Assembly (NCBI GenBank): GCA_016709845.1
Contig: JADJMA010000006.1
Location: 124,001 to 188,000, forward strand
Reading direction: 5' to 3'
Origin: Flammeovirgaceae bacterium
GTDB lineage: Bacteria; Bacteroidota; Bacteroidia; Cytophagales; Cyclobacteriaceae
DNA: 64,000 nt
The notes beneath the pieces are model-generated. The model did not search any database, was not told where the DNA came from, and saw only the letters and a list, made by a program, of their open reading frames with translations. Position numbers and translations under genes: made by a program. How positions within the stretch are numbered: the stretch's first letter is position 1; the number at the start of each line of letters is the position of its first letter. Positions 48,741-58,555 of this stretch are shown piece by piece.

Positions 48741-50936
48741 ATGCAGAGTAAATTCACTTCACTTACTGCCTTATTATTAATGATTGGTTATCTGACCTAC
48801 GGGCAAAGTGCAAAAACACTTACGGAAGCAGATTACCAGCGGGCTTCTTCAATGCTTTTAGGGAATACAAATAAGCATATTGATAATGCTATTCGGCCAC
48901 AATGGCTACCCGATGGTAGGTTATGGTATCAGTCTTTAACTGAAAATAAATCAGAGTATAAATTAGTTAATCCTGCCGATGGAAATAGGGTGACAGCAAA
49001 TTCCAAAAAAGAATTATTTGATAAAGCTTCTGTTAAGCTGGAGAATAATGAAAGTACTAAACAAGGAGTTGAGTCTCCTGATGGTAAATATGTTGTTTTT
49101 ATACGGAACTGGAATTTATGGATAAAAGATATTAGTACAGATACCGAAAGAGCATTGACGTCAGATGGTGTTAAAGATTTTGGGTATGCCACGGATAATG
49201 CAGGATGGAAGCATAGTGACAGACCTGTTTTAAGTTGGTCACCAGACTCAAAGAGAATAGCTACGTATCAGCAAGACCAAAGGCCTGTAAGTAATATGTA
49301 TTTGGTAAAGACAAAAGTAGGTGCTCCTGAATTGGAGGAATGGAAATATCCCATCCCAGGAGACTCTACAATTATTATGATACACCGGGTTGTTATTGAT
49401 ATAAGCAGTACTCCAAAAATAATACGATTAAAAATGGAGGCTGATCCGAGAAGAGCATCTTTATCCGATGATATTTCATCAGGTGGCAAGTTGGTTGATG
49501 TGGCGTGGAGTGATGACGCGAAGCAACTTGTTTTCGTTTCAACAAGTCGGGACCATAAACAAGCTAAAGTACAAATAGTAAATTGTGAAACCGGTGAGGT
49601 GAAGCCCGTCTTTGAAGAGCATACGGCAACGCAATTTGAGTCCGGCCAGGATGCAATTAGTTGGAGGTATCTTTCCGGCACCAATGAGATTATCTGGTAT
49701 TCTGAAAAAAGCGATTGGGGACATTTGTATTTGTATGATGCCAACACAGGAAAACTAAAGAATCAAATCACTACCGGTAACTATGTAGTTAGAGATGTTT
49801 TGCGTGTAGATCAAAAAAACAGAGTTATCTATTTTGTGGGTAGTGGAAAAGAAGCAGGCACCAATCCATATTACCGGTATTTATATCGAGTGGATTTCAG
49901 TGGTAAAAATTTAAAATTATTAACACCTGACAAAGGCGACCATACAATAAGTTTTTCTCCGAATGGAAAATATTTTGTTGATTCTTATTCACAGCCGGAT
50001 GTTCCACAAGTATATAATGTGAACGATGCTAATGGCAAGTTGATTGCCAATTTGGAGAAGGCAGACATGTCACGCTTGAAAGCAACCGGGTGGAAACCGC
50101 CAACACCATTTACAGTAAAATCAGCGGATAACCGGTGGGATTTGTACGGCCTATTATTTACGCCACCAAATATAACGGCCTCTTCAAAATCTCCAGTGAT
50201 CGTGTACATCTATCCAGGACCTCAGGGCGGTAGCGTTGGTTCTTGGAGCTTTTCTCCGTCACGAGGAGATTGTCAAGCATTGGCTGAGTTAGGATTTACA
50301 GTAGTCATGTTGGAAGGAAATTGTAATCCTCATAGGAGTAAGTCGTTTCATGATGCGTGTTATGGTAATATGGGAGAAAATACTTTGCCCGATCAGATTG
50401 CTGGCTTAAAACAATTGAAGGAGAAATTTAACTTCATTGATTTGGAACAGGTTGGAGTTTGGGGGCATTCAGGTGGAGGATTTGCTACTGCTGCCGCGAT
50501 GTTTAAATATCCGGATTTCTTTAAAGTTGGGATTTCAGAGTCGGGCAACCATGACAACAGAAACTATGAGGATGACTGGGGCGAAAGATATATTGGCTTA
50601 GCAAATAAAATTGGCAATGGCATATCAAACTATGAGCAACAGGCTAATGAGACCTTTGCTAAAAATCTTAAAGGAAAACTTTTACTTATACATGGAGGCA
50701 TGGATGACAATGTTCCACCATACAATGCCTATTTGGTAGCCGATGCATTGATCAAAGCAAATAAAGATTATGATTTCTTATTGCTCCCCAATGCTCGTCA
50801 TGGTTATGGTATTGATAGTTATTACATTATGCGAAGACGGTGGGATTATTTTGTACAACACTTGTTACGCGGTGTGCCTCCGAAAGAATATCAAATTAAA
50901 ATTGATCCAGACCCAAGAATAAAGTCTGGAGAATAG
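48741..50936 (+). CDS. Dipeptidyl peptidase IV-like S9B serine peptidase
   Basis: A secreted 731-residue peptidase with signal peptide MQSKFTSLTALLLMIGYLTY. The N-terminal part is a DPP-IV beta-propeller (VNPADGNRVTANSKKELFDK, SPDGKYVVFIRNWNLWIKD, SWSPDSKRIATYQQDQRPVS). The C-terminal alpha/beta-hydrolase domain has the nucleophile Ser 577 in VGVWGHSGGGFATAA, Asp about 655 in HGGMDDNVPP and His 687 in NARHGYGID. It removes dipeptides, usually with Pro or Ala at position 2, in the periplasm. The ATG at 48741 is preferred to 48717 as it begins the signal peptide. Intact. Confidence 0.92.
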   Translation: MQSKFTSLTALLLMIGYLTYGQSAKTLTEADYQRASSMLLGNTNKHIDNAIRPQWLPDGRLWYQSLTENKSEYKLVNPADGNRVTANSKKELFDKASVKLENNESTKQGVESPDGKYVVFIRNWNLWIKDISTDTERALTSDGVKDFGYATDNAGWKHSDRPVLSWSPDSKRIATYQQDQRPVSNMYLVKTKVGAPELEEWKYPIPGDSTIIMIHRVVIDISSTPKIIRLKMEADPRRASLSDDISSGGKLVDVAWSDDAKQLVFVSTSRDHKQAKVQIVNCETGEVKPVFEEHTATQFESGQDAISWRYLSGTNEIIWYSEKSDWGHLYLYDANTGKLKNQITTGNYVVRDVLRVDQKNRVIYFVGSGKEAGTNPYYRYLYRVDFSGKNLKLLTPDKGDHTISFSPNGKYFVDSYSQPDVPQVYNVNDANGKLIANLEKADMSRLKATGWKPPTPFTVKSADNRWDLYGLLFTPPNITASSKSPVIVYIYPGPQGGSVGSWSFSPSRGDCQALAELGFTVVMLEGNCNPHRSKSFHDACYGNMGENTLPDQIAGLKQLKEKFNFIDLEQVGVWGHSGGGFATAAAMFKYPDFFKVGISESGNHDNRNYEDDWGERYIGLANKIGNGISNYEQQANETFAKNLKGKLLLIHGGMDDNVPPYNAYLVADALIKANKDYDFLLLPNARHGYGIDSYYIMRRRWDYFVQHLLRGVPPKEYQIKIDPDPRIKSGE

Positions 50937-50946
50937 ATACCGCGCC

Positions 50947-51004
50947 TTTGCTGGTGCTTTTCATCAGCAAATTTTGTGTTTTTCCTGTTGGAGAAGAACT
51001 CCAA
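50947..51004 (+). repeat. Hairpin repeat, copy C
   Basis: TTTGCTGGTG (50947-50956) and CATCAGCAAA (50962-50971) form the same hairpin as copy A with one G-T pair. TTGGAG (50988-50993) and CTCCAA (50999-51004) form a second hairpin. It starts 10 bp after the DPP-IV stop. Confidence 0.65.
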
Positions 51005-51018
51005 TAGAGGTTGGGGTG

Positions 51019-51047
51019 TTAGTTATCATTGCGGAGTTTCCTAACAA
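51019..51047 (+). repeat. Short inverted repeat TTAGTTATCATT...CTAACAA, copy 2
   Basis: TTAGTTATCATT at 51019-51030 and CTAACAA at 51041-51047; matches 34974-35000. GTTAG and CTAAC at the ends are complementary. The next gene starts 31 bp later. Confidence 0.45.
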
Positions 51048-51077
51048 ATTCAAACAACCAATGCAAAAAGCCATTTA

Positions 51078-51473
51078 ATGAAAGGCAACGAAAAATTTGA
51101 AGATGCAATTAAAACCTTTTCAAAGGAAATGCAGGAAATCGCACGACAAACAAGAAATCTCATTTATAGGATTCTTCCAGAAGTAGTTGAAGTAGTTTGG
51201 GTGCCGCAGAAAAACACAGGTTTCGGGACAGGAGTAAAGAAGAAAACAGAACATTTTTGTTGGATAATGCCAGCAACCAAACACGTTAATTTAGGTTTTA
51301 ATTATGGTGCAGAACTGCCAGACCCCGCAAATCTACTTGAAGGAACAGGTAAGTTATTTAGGCATATAAAAATTAAATCGACTGAACAGCTAAACAATAA
51401 GGACTTAATAAATATTATAAAATATTCAACAACTTATCGTGTGCCTTTACTGAACAAGACAATCTCGAAATAA
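51078..51473 (+). CDS. DUF1801 domain protein
   Basis: A 131-residue cytoplasmic protein of the DUF1801 type: FSKEMQEIARQTRNLIYRIL, PEVVEVVWVPQKNTGFGTG, HFCWIMPATKHVNLGFNYGA, GTGKLFRHIKIKSTEQL. It is only distantly similar to the DUF1801 protein at 48262. Function unknown. Intact; A+T-rich with many Lys and Asn codons, like genes that move between strains. It stands alone between two intergenic repeats and a peptidase gene. Confidence 0.78.
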   Translation: MKGNEKFEDAIKTFSKEMQEIARQTRNLIYRILPEVVEVVWVPQKNTGFGTGVKKKTEHFCWIMPATKHVNLGFNYGAELPDPANLLEGTGKLFRHIKIKSTEQLNNKDLINIIKYSTTYRVPLLNKTISK

Positions 51474-51515
51474 AATAGGGCAAAAGAATACTCCAGCAAG
51501 AGCGATTGCCAAATT

Positions 51516-52970
51516 ATGAAAGAAAAAGTAACTCCCACTAAATTAAGCTTCCCTGTAATAATCTTACTCTTGATTGTTAGCATTTATACCGCTTATGGTC
51601 AAGGGTCGGTTGCCAAAGCATTTTTGGAAAATGATCTTGATATTCTAAAATCAAATCTTGAGCAAATACATCCAGGATTATATACCTACACCTCCAAGAA
51701 TCGAATGGATGAGTGGTTCCGAGAAACTAAGGAAAACTTAGAAGACTCTATGGACTACTACCAATTTTATGAACGGGTGGCTCCATTGAACAGCCTGATA
51801 AAAAATGGACATAGCTTCGTGGCACTCGATCGTTTTAAGAAGAATTACAATATTATTCCTATAAGGTTGTATAAGTACAAAGATTCATTCTTTGTTGGTG
51901 ACTCATTCACTGAAGAATATAAGGCAATAATGGGTAGAGAAATTGTAGCTATTGATGGGGTACCTGTTGGAGAGATATTTAACAACCTCCTTAAGTACCA
52001 AACACGCGATGGTGAGAATTTATCATTTCCTACTGAAAAGCTCTTGCATTTTTTCAATTTGGACTACTCACTTAGCTATGGATCAAAAGATAGCTTTGAC
52101 ATTACTTTGCTGGATAATTCCAGGAAAACGGAGTTAGCATTGAAAAGCATTTCATGGAAAGACATCAGCTTTTACGAGAAGAAAACTCAGCAAGAATACT
52201 TCAATTTTAGTATAAGGGATTCAGTGGCCATCCTCAAGTTTATGACATTCGAAAAAAAGAAATTAAGAAAGATTGGATACAAAAAAAAGTTAAAGGATGC
52301 TTTTGAGTCTATAGAAAGGAATAATATCAACCATTTGATCATTGATGTTCGAAATAATGGAGGCGGTGATGCGCCTCCGAATCAAGAGCTGATTTCATAT
52401 TTGTACGACAAAGATTTTCGACTATTCAAAAAAATATACACAATAACCAATAAAATCACGGACAAGAAGTATTACAAAAATGAAGGCGTATTTCTATTCA
52501 ATACACTGAGCTGGCTCAAACTAAAAAAAATTCGAGACGATTATGATTGTGTCAAAACAAAAGGTTCAAATTTATATCATCCCAAAGCGAACAACTACAA
52601 AGGCAACTTATACCTATTAACCAATGGCAGAAGCTTTTCTGCCACCGGAGAATTCACCTCATTTATAAAGGATCATAGGAAAGCGGTATTTATTGGGGAA
52701 GAAGTAGGTGGAAATAAATTCCAAAATTCTAGTGGAATACCATACTATATCACTTTACCAAATTCAAAATTGAAAATGCTAATACCTACTATTCTATGGG
52801 AGATGAATATAACTGCCATAAATGATGGGCATGGGGTGAAACCTGATTATTGGGTAAGGAACACCATCAAAGACCAGTTAGAGCATAAAGATAGCGTAAT
52901 GGATTTCACGCTTCAGCTAATAAGTGATGGAAACAAAACAGATGGTATTAAAGTTGATGATGAGAGGTGA
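51516..52970 (+). CDS. S41 family serine peptidase, secreted
   Basis: A 484-residue C-terminal processing peptidase relative. A hydrophobic export segment (FPVIILLLIVSIYTAYGQ) lies after a short basic lead. A tail-like N-terminal domain (LEQIHPGLYTYTSKNRMDEW) and a PDZ-like region (GREIVAIDGVPVGEIFNNLL) precede the protease core, with LIIDVRNNGGGD forming the oxyanion strand and the catalytic Ser in NGRSFSATGEF; the Lys partner should follow in the RKAVFIGEEVGGNKFQ region, but I cannot fix it. It probably cleaves periplasmic or extracytoplasmic proteins. Intact. Lys- and Asn-rich composition. Confidence 0.85.
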   Translation: MKEKVTPTKLSFPVIILLLIVSIYTAYGQGSVAKAFLENDLDILKSNLEQIHPGLYTYTSKNRMDEWFRETKENLEDSMDYYQFYERVAPLNSLIKNGHSFVALDRFKKNYNIIPIRLYKYKDSFFVGDSFTEEYKAIMGREIVAIDGVPVGEIFNNLLKYQTRDGENLSFPTEKLLHFFNLDYSLSYGSKDSFDITLLDNSRKTELALKSISWKDISFYEKKTQQEYFNFSIRDSVAILKFMTFEKKKLRKIGYKKKLKDAFESIERNNINHLIIDVRNNGGGDAPPNQELISYLYDKDFRLFKKIYTITNKITDKKYYKNEGVFLFNTLSWLKLKKIRDDYDCVKTKGSNLYHPKANNYKGNLYLLTNGRSFSATGEFTSFIKDHRKAVFIGEEVGGNKFQNSSGIPYYITLPNSKLKMLIPTILWEMNITAINDGHGVKPDYWVRNTIKDQLEHKDSVMDFTLQLISDGNKTDGIKVDDER

Positions 52971-53050
52971 AGTGAAGGAGAACAAGGACACTGACTCAGA
53001 AGTTAAACAGATTTGATCAAATATCAGTAGGGTCAATAATACTGAACATT

Positions 53051-53360
53051 ATGACAAAAGATGAATTTATCGAGTTGGCTCTTTCGTTTCCAGGAACAGA
53101 ATCAAGCCCACACTTTGAGCGGATTGGTTTTAAAATTATCAATTATAGAATGTTCGCCACTTACCTTTACAAAAACAATTCAGCTAACATTTTTTTGACG
53201 GTCGAAGAGCAAAAGTTTTTTGTAAAATAAATAAAAAAATTTTCCTGTACCAAACAAGTGGGGAAAGGGAGCCACTACTTTTTTACTTGACAAAATTCCA
53301 AGAGAAATAGTTGTGGAAGCTCTGCTATCCGCATACAACAGTATTGTAAAACCTAAATAA
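53051..53360 (+). CDS. MmcQ/YjbR family protein, frameshifted
   Basis: A small DNA-binding-like protein of about 103 residues once repaired. The ATG at 53051 gives MTKDEFIELALSFPGTESSP, then HFERIGFKIINYRMFATYLY and NNSANIFLTVEEQKFFVK before a TAA; shifting frame near 53225 continues VPNKWGKGATTFLLDKIPRE and VEALLSAYNSIVKPK to the TAA at 53358-53360. The order (FPG start, F-K motif, WG-G motif, LL-AY end) matches the double-wing MmcQ/YjbR family. Function is unknown. It lies 7 bp before the glyoxalase-family fragment. Confidence 0.75.
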
Positions 53361-53367
53361 ATAAAAG

Positions 53368-53568
53368 ATGTCACAAACAGGTTACAGCACAGTTTGCCCT
53401 TTTCTAACTGTACAAGATATAGAAATGCAAATTGCCTTTCTTGTAAACGTATTCAAGGCCTCTATAAAGAAACAACTGAGAACACCAGACGGCAAAACAC
53501 AATTTGCGAGGGTAAAAATTGGCGACACAGTTCTAATGATCGGTCAGTCAGCCTTAACACCTGTGTAA
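53368..53568 (+). pseudogene. VOC (glyoxalase/bleomycin resistance) family protein, C-terminally truncated
   Basis: The first 66 residues of a VOC protein: MSQTGYSTVCPFLTVQDIEM, QIAFLVNVFKASIKKQLRTP, FARVKIGDTVLMIGQSAL. A VOC monomer needs about 120-150 residues with a second beta-alpha-beta unit and its metal ligands, all missing here. The frame ends TAA at 53566-53568, and the DinB gene starts within two bases (TAAAATG). The junction suggests a deletion that joined the 5' half of the gene to the DinB gene; I see no alternative frame holding the missing half. Confidence 0.75.
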
Positions 53569-53569
53569 A

Positions 53570-54100
53570 ATGCTACATACATTCAAACAATCTCTTTGGA
53601 AAAATTTTGGTGCCAGTATGGACATGTTGCGAGATGCCATTGCACTTTGTCCGGAAGAAGTCTGGTACTCAGAAAAGAAGTTTTTTTATATGGCTTATCA
53701 CACCATCATTTTTTTGGATTACTATTTTACCATTCCGGTAGCTGGTTTTGTCCCTGCATTGCCTTACACGATTACAGATAAATTACCAGCGGAAGCAATC
53801 GATGATGTAATTCCCAACAGGTTTTATGACAAACAAGAAATGCTTGCTTATCTGGCTACTATTCGGAATAAAGGCAAGAGATTGGTAATGGAAGCAACCG
53901 AGGAGAAATTAAATAGCCGATGGATTAAGGCGGAAGAAATTGATTTGCATGGCTTGTGTCCTTCGCTGGTTACGGAATATACCGTTCTGGAAATTTTGTT
54001 TTATAATCTCAGGCACGTGCAGCACCATGTGGGTCAACTAAATCTTCTACTTCGACAAAAAATTAATCAGGCTCCTGATTGGATTTCGCTGGCAGAATAA
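53570..54100 (+). CDS. DinB-family (DUF664) putative metal-dependent hydrolase
   Basis: A 176-residue four-helix-bundle protein. Three putative metal-binding His are in FYMAYHTIIFLDYYF and in YNLRHVQHHVGQLNLLLRQ. These are the hallmark positions of the DinB/YfiT fold, where a Ni or Zn site can support thiol transfer or hydrolysis. The start ATG at 53570 follows the truncated VOC gene, so translation may be coupled to it. Intact. Confidence 0.85.
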   Translation: MLHTFKQSLWKNFGASMDMLRDAIALCPEEVWYSEKKFFYMAYHTIIFLDYYFTIPVAGFVPALPYTITDKLPAEAIDDVIPNRFYDKQEMLAYLATIRNKGKRLVMEATEEKLNSRWIKAEEIDLHGLCPSLVTEYTVLEILFYNLRHVQHHVGQLNLLLRQKINQAPDWISLAE

Positions 54101-54107
54101 TTCGTCA

Positions 54108-54148
54108 ATAAAAAAATCGCTGGGTTAGATTCAGCGATTTTTTTATTT
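54108..54148. terminator. Bidirectional terminator
   Basis: AAAAAATCGCTG (54111-54122) and CAGCGATTTTTT (54132-54143) form a 12-bp stem with a 9-nt loop, between the convergent DinB and transporter genes. Confidence 0.85.
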
Positions 54149-54164
54149 TATCGAGTTAGCAGTT

Positions 54165-55534
54165 TTATATAATTCCCACTGTGCTTAACAACACCAAGCC
54201 AATTACAAGCGGGCAAACAAAGCGTATAAAGAATTTCCATAGCATGACAGGCGTAAGGCTTCCTATAATTGGTTTTTGGAAACCCGGAGCTCCAGTTCCT
54301 ATTTCGTTTGCTACTTTATTAATGTCCATGATCCAACCGGTGTAAATACAAGTCATCAAGGCAACAATGACAATGAACAATCCGCCAAAGAGCGCGTCCA
54401 TAATATCAAGAAAGCCGGTTTTTACCACACCAAATACGTTAAGCGTCATGCCTGTGAATAACACTGACGCTCCACCCGATAACGCGGAAGGAATCCCGAC
54501 AAGGAAAGCAAGAATACCTACTGTCCATGCAGATTTTTTGCGACTCCATTTTTTCTCATCAATCAAATATGAAGCTGGTACCTCAATCATGGAGATGGAA
54601 GAAGTAAGCGCGGCAACACACAATAAAAGAAAGAACGATGCGCCTACTATACGGCCGCCCGTTGGCATGGAAGCAAAAATATCGGGCAGTACTTGAAATA
54701 CAAGTGCAGTTCCTTCCGCTGGGTTTTTTCCAAATGAAAATACCGCTGGGAATATCATGAGTCCGGCTAAGAGTGCTACGGCAGTATCCATAAAACCTAT
54801 CCACGCGCCACTGCTTACAATGTTTTGATCTTTCGGTAAGTATGATCCACAGGTTATCAAAATACCCCAGCCTACCGAGAGCGAGAAAAGGCCTGACCCA
54901 AGGCAGACAAAATAACTCCGCCATTGATTTTAGAAAAGTCAGGAGTCAAATAATATTTTACTCCTTCCATCGCACCATCTAAGGTTAAGCTTCTTATCAT
55001 CACCAGAAATACCAATAGGAATAAAACGGGCATTAAAATTTTTGATGCCTTTTCGATTCCACCGGCAACACCACCCAAAACAATGGCAATGGTAGCAACC
55101 ATAAACACGCCAAAGAATGGAATTACATAAGCCGGAGCACTTCTAAATGTTTCAAAGTCGTGAATGAAATCGGTGAACTCACTAACAATATAACCGATTG
55201 TCCAGCCTGCGATTACCCCATAGTAACTCAAAACAAAAAAACTTACACAAAGCGCAAGTACGGCACCCATGAATACCCAAAACTTATTACCACCAGTCTC
55301 TTTAAAGGCACCAATAGTATTTCTTCCCGTAAGGCGACCGAGAGCAACTTCATTATAGATGAGTGGCAAACCAATAAGGATTACACACAAAACATATACA
55401 AATACGAATGCACCACCACCGTTTTGCCCCACCACGTAGGGAAAACGCCAGATGTTACCCAGCCCCACGGCCGAGCCGGCAGCTGCCATAATAAAACCAA
55501 ATTTGGAACCGAATTGACCTCTGCTTTCAGACAT
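54165..55534 (-). CDS. Sodium-dependent transporter (NSS/SNF family), frameshifted
   Basis: A twelve-helix Na+:amino acid or neurotransmitter-like symporter of about 456 residues. The start MSESRGQFGSKFGFIMAAAG leads to the diagnostic helix 1 GSAVGLGNIWRFPYVVGQNG, which contains the Na+ and substrate site, followed by GGAFVFVYVLCVILIGLPLI. The frame breaks near 54900 (SALGQAF) and the expected FFSLSVGWGILITCGSYLP follows in the next frame. Later helices include SISMIEVPASYLIDEKKW and the MDALFGGLFIVIVALMTCI segment. Substrate unknown, probably an amino acid. Confidence 0.88.
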
Positions 55535-55619
55535 AGTAAATAGGTTAGGTTATTGTTAAGAATTCGTAGTTTAAGAAATAAATCTGATTTCTATACGTAG
55601 TATAGTAGTAATGGCGCAA

Positions 55620-56516
55620 TTATCTGATTAATTGGGAGGCCAGCAGGATGAGACCTTCTTTAAATGTGTGCGGCTGGTAGCCCAGTTCCCTTTTTGCTTT
55701 AGTGATGATGAATCCGGTTTTGGGCGGTCTGGCTGCAACTTGTTTAAAGGTGCTTGAATTGGCCGGCTTAATAAGTGACTTATCTAATTTAAAATGTTCG
55801 GCAGTTTGTATAGCAATATCAAACGGAGTCAGCATCTCTTCTCCGGAGATATGATAAATTCCGGTGGCTTTTTTTGAAGCAGCTAAGTAACAACCTATAG
55901 CCAGATCTTCGGCCAGGGTAGGGGTGCGCCATTGATCGTTAACCACGTTAATTGTTTTTCCATCTTCTAAACTTTTCTTTACCCACAATACGATATTGCT
56001 TCTGCTTAAATCAGGGGTAACGCCATACACCAACACGGTGCGCAAGATGGCCCAGCTGATTTTACTTTTTTGAATGACTTGTTCTCCGGCCAATTTACTT
56101 TCACCATAAAAATTTACTGGTTTAGGAATGGCCGTTTCATCTAAGGGCCCGTGCGAGCCATCGAAAATAAAATCGGTGGAGACGTGTACGAAATGACATT
56201 TGATCTTTTCGCAACCATTCACCAGGTTTTCAATACCCACTACGTTTGTCATCCAGCATGGCTCGCGTTCCGTTTCGCATTGATCCACCTGTGTCATGGC
56301 TGCCGCACTAATCACTACATCAGGTTTAGTAGCAGTTAAAACCGCTAGGGTTTGATCGGGATTAGCAATATCTAATTCAAAAAAATCAACACCTTGCGGG
56401 AGATCCTTAACTTTTTTTCTTGCCGTAGCAACTAAGGTGATGTTGGTCTTTGTGCTGAGTAACTGAATTAATTTATAGCCCAATAATCCATTAGCACCGG
56501 TTACAAGTATTTTCAT
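55620..56516 (-). CDS. dTDP-4-dehydrorhamnose reductase-like NAD(P)-dependent sugar-nucleotide reductase
   Basis: A 298-residue extended SDR of the RmlD substrate-binding type. The Rossmann motif is MKILVTGANGLLGYKLIQLL; the active-site Ser/Thr-Tyr-Lys set is in HVSTDFIFDG and NFYGESKLAGEQ. Later segments, LRTVLVYGVTPDLSR and VVNDQWRTPTLAEDLAIGC, match RmlD. RmlD makes dTDP-L-rhamnose, but paralogues reduce other substrates and no other rhamnose genes are present, so the specific product is uncertain. It overlaps the cyclophilin gene by 4 bp. Confidence 0.82.
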   Translation of the reverse strand: MKILVTGANGLLGYKLIQLLSTKTNITLVATARKKVKDLPQGVDFFELDIANPDQTLAVLTATKPDVVISAAAMTQVDQCETEREPCWMTNVVGIENLVNGCEKIKCHFVHVSTDFIFDGSHGPLDETAIPKPVNFYGESKLAGEQVIQKSKISWAILRTVLVYGVTPDLSRSNIVLWVKKSLEDGKTINVVNDQWRTPTLAEDLAIGCYLAASKKATGIYHISGEEMLTPFDIAIQTAEHFKLDKSLIKPANSSTFKQVAARPPKTGFIITKAKRELGYQPHTFKEGLILLASQLIR

Positions 56517-57389
56517 TGTTTAGCCGGGAATTTATACCCATACTTCGATTCAATTTCTTTACGAGGCATTTCTTCTACAGTTACCACCATACGAACATCC
56601 TGTGTTGGCCTATTGCCTTGATCTTTTTCCACGTGTGCAATTTTATCGATTACATCTAATCCACCAATCACTTTTCCAAACACGGTGTAGTCGCCATCTA
56701 GCGAGTGGTACCCACCCACTGTGGTGTACGCTTTTATTTTTTCTTCCGATACTTCTTTATAAATCTTCATACCCGTTTGTTTTTCCAATCGTGGCACGAG
56801 GCTATATATTTTTCGCTGATACCCTTGCATATCGCCCGACATATAAATTTGATTGAGTGTATCTATCAACGGTTGACTGGCTGGATTCTGCAACAACTGT
56901 TGAAAAGCAGTATTCAGTGCAGCCTGATCAATTTTAAGCGCATCTACATCTGCCGGAGAAGTTACAGTGCCTTGCACGATGTAAAACTGACTTCCACTGG
57001 AAGCCTTAGCGGGATTCTGTGGATCGGGTAATCGCGCTGCAGACAACGCACCTTTTTCATGAAAGAATTTTGGATTGAATTCAGCATCCACGGTGTAACC
57101 AGGGCCACCCATACCTAAGGGTTGGCCGGGTGCTGCATTTTTTGAATTCGGATCACCCCCTTGAATCATAAACCCTTCAATCACCCGATGGAAAAGCAGA
57201 CTATCAAAATAATGCTCTTTCGCCAATTTTATGAAGTTGGCTTTGTGCTTTGGTGTTTCATCATATAAGATAGCGACCATGTCGCCTTGATTGGTTTTTA
57301 TAGTGATCAGATAATCGGTGCTATTGTCTTGAGAGCAACGGCTTACAATCAGCAAGTGATAAATGAGAGAGAAGGAATCTTTTTTTCAT
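56513..57389 (-). CDS. Cyclophilin-type peptidyl-prolyl isomerase lipoprotein, frameshifted at start
   Basis: A secreted PPIase of about 290 residues. The true start is probably the ATG at 57387-57389 (MKKRFLLS followed, after one indel near 57365, by LIVSRCSQDN with a lipobox-like Cys). The catalytic domain includes NFIKLAKEHYFDSLLFHRVI, EGFMIQGGDPNSKNAAPGQP, SSGSQFYIVQGTVTSP and the C-terminal YTVFGKVIGGLDVIDKIAHV. About 70 residues (QAALNTAFQQLLQNPASQPL and following) are inserted between the last two blocks, a feature of Bacteroidota members. It likely folds envelope proteins. Confidence 0.85.
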
Positions 57390-57480
57390 GGGATTGAAAT
57401 TTCGAGATAGATTTTTTTTTATTAATTTTTAAGGTTTGATGGTCTTGGCGATGTGTAGGGAAAGATCAAGAAAAATCATT

Positions 57481-58555
57481 TTAGCACTTCCGTTTCGTTC
57501 TAAATGATAATGCGCCTCGGGTAACTAATTGATTTATAGTTCCCACTTTTTCAACATCCATAATTTTGCTAAAGTCATGAACAAACTTCACTTCACCTGT
57601 TTTCATCCGACTGATGCTATCCGCACCGGCAGCATGAAGCAAGGTTTCGCGCATCATACTCAAACTGTATTGAAAAAGATTACGCTGACTGAGCCGATCC
57701 AGATCATGAAAGTCTTCGGAGAAGCTGACCAGTTTTGGATAATCTTTTTTGTAACAGGAGCGCATCCAATCGGCAAAGCGATCTTGAAAATGATCCTCCT
57801 CGCGATCTATTAATTTAATGGCCAGGTTCAGATCACCTTCTGCCAGTTGTGTAATTTCCTGAAGTCGGGAAGCCTCTACTTTATGATTTGCTTTTACATA
57901 CGCTTGCAAATCTTCATCGGCAAGCAAGGGCACTTGAATAAGTTGCGTGCGCGAAAGGATGGTGGGTAACAGTTGTTCGGCAGCATTACTTACCAAAATA
58001 AAAAATGTATTGGCGGGAGGTTCTTCTAAGATTTTCAAAATACCATTCGCGGCTGAAGGATGCATCAGTTCGGGTCGCCAGATGATCATTACTTTGTAGG
58101 GACTTTCAAACGGTTTCAACGAAAGTGTTTTTATAATCTCCCGACTTTCCTCCCGGGAGATAAGTGCTTGTTTGTCTTCACCCCCATAATAGGTTGTCCA
58201 GTCGTTTAGATCCCCGAAAGGTTGTTCTGTTAAAAAGCCCGCCACGATTTCAACATTTCCGCTTTAAACCGATCCGGATCTTTATCACCTTTTATATTCC
58301 CTATTGGAAACACAAAATTGGTGTCGGGATGAATGTACTTTAAACTTTTGCTGCAAGCGGCACACGTGCCACAGGCATCGGTAGTGGTTTTATTTTGACA
58401 ATGAAGATAATTCGCGTAGGCAAGGGCCAAGAGGTAAATTAAGTGCTCCGGGTTTGCCCATAAAGAGTTGCGCATGGGCAACATGGTTATGCTTAACGGC
58501 ATCAACTAATTTTGCTTTTGTTTCTGAAAGTTCGGGAATATCAGCGAATCTCACA
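57481..58555 (-). CDS. holB: DNA polymerase III subunit delta', frameshifted
   Basis: The clamp-loader delta' subunit of about 357 residues. Probable start GTG at 58553-58555 (VRFADIPELSETKAKLVDAV then NHVAHAQLFMGKPGALNLPL). Zinc-binding Cys: DACGTCAACSKSL. The delta' core contains GDKDPDRFKAEMLKSWRAF, REIIKTLSLKPFESPYKVMI, HPSAANGILKILEEPPANTF and PTILSRTQLIQVP, without a Walker A site, as expected for delta'. Breaks lie near 58460 and 58240. Repaired length is normal. It overlaps the small membrane protein gene by a few bases. Confidence 0.85.

Noticed and set aside
53394..53741. 115-codon frame bridging the VOC fragment and DinB
   Set aside because: Overlaps two recognisable genes in another frame and has no protein-family character.
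55160..55543. Plus-strand open frame of 127 codons
   Set aside because: Shadow of the sodium-dependent transporter gene on the opposite strand.
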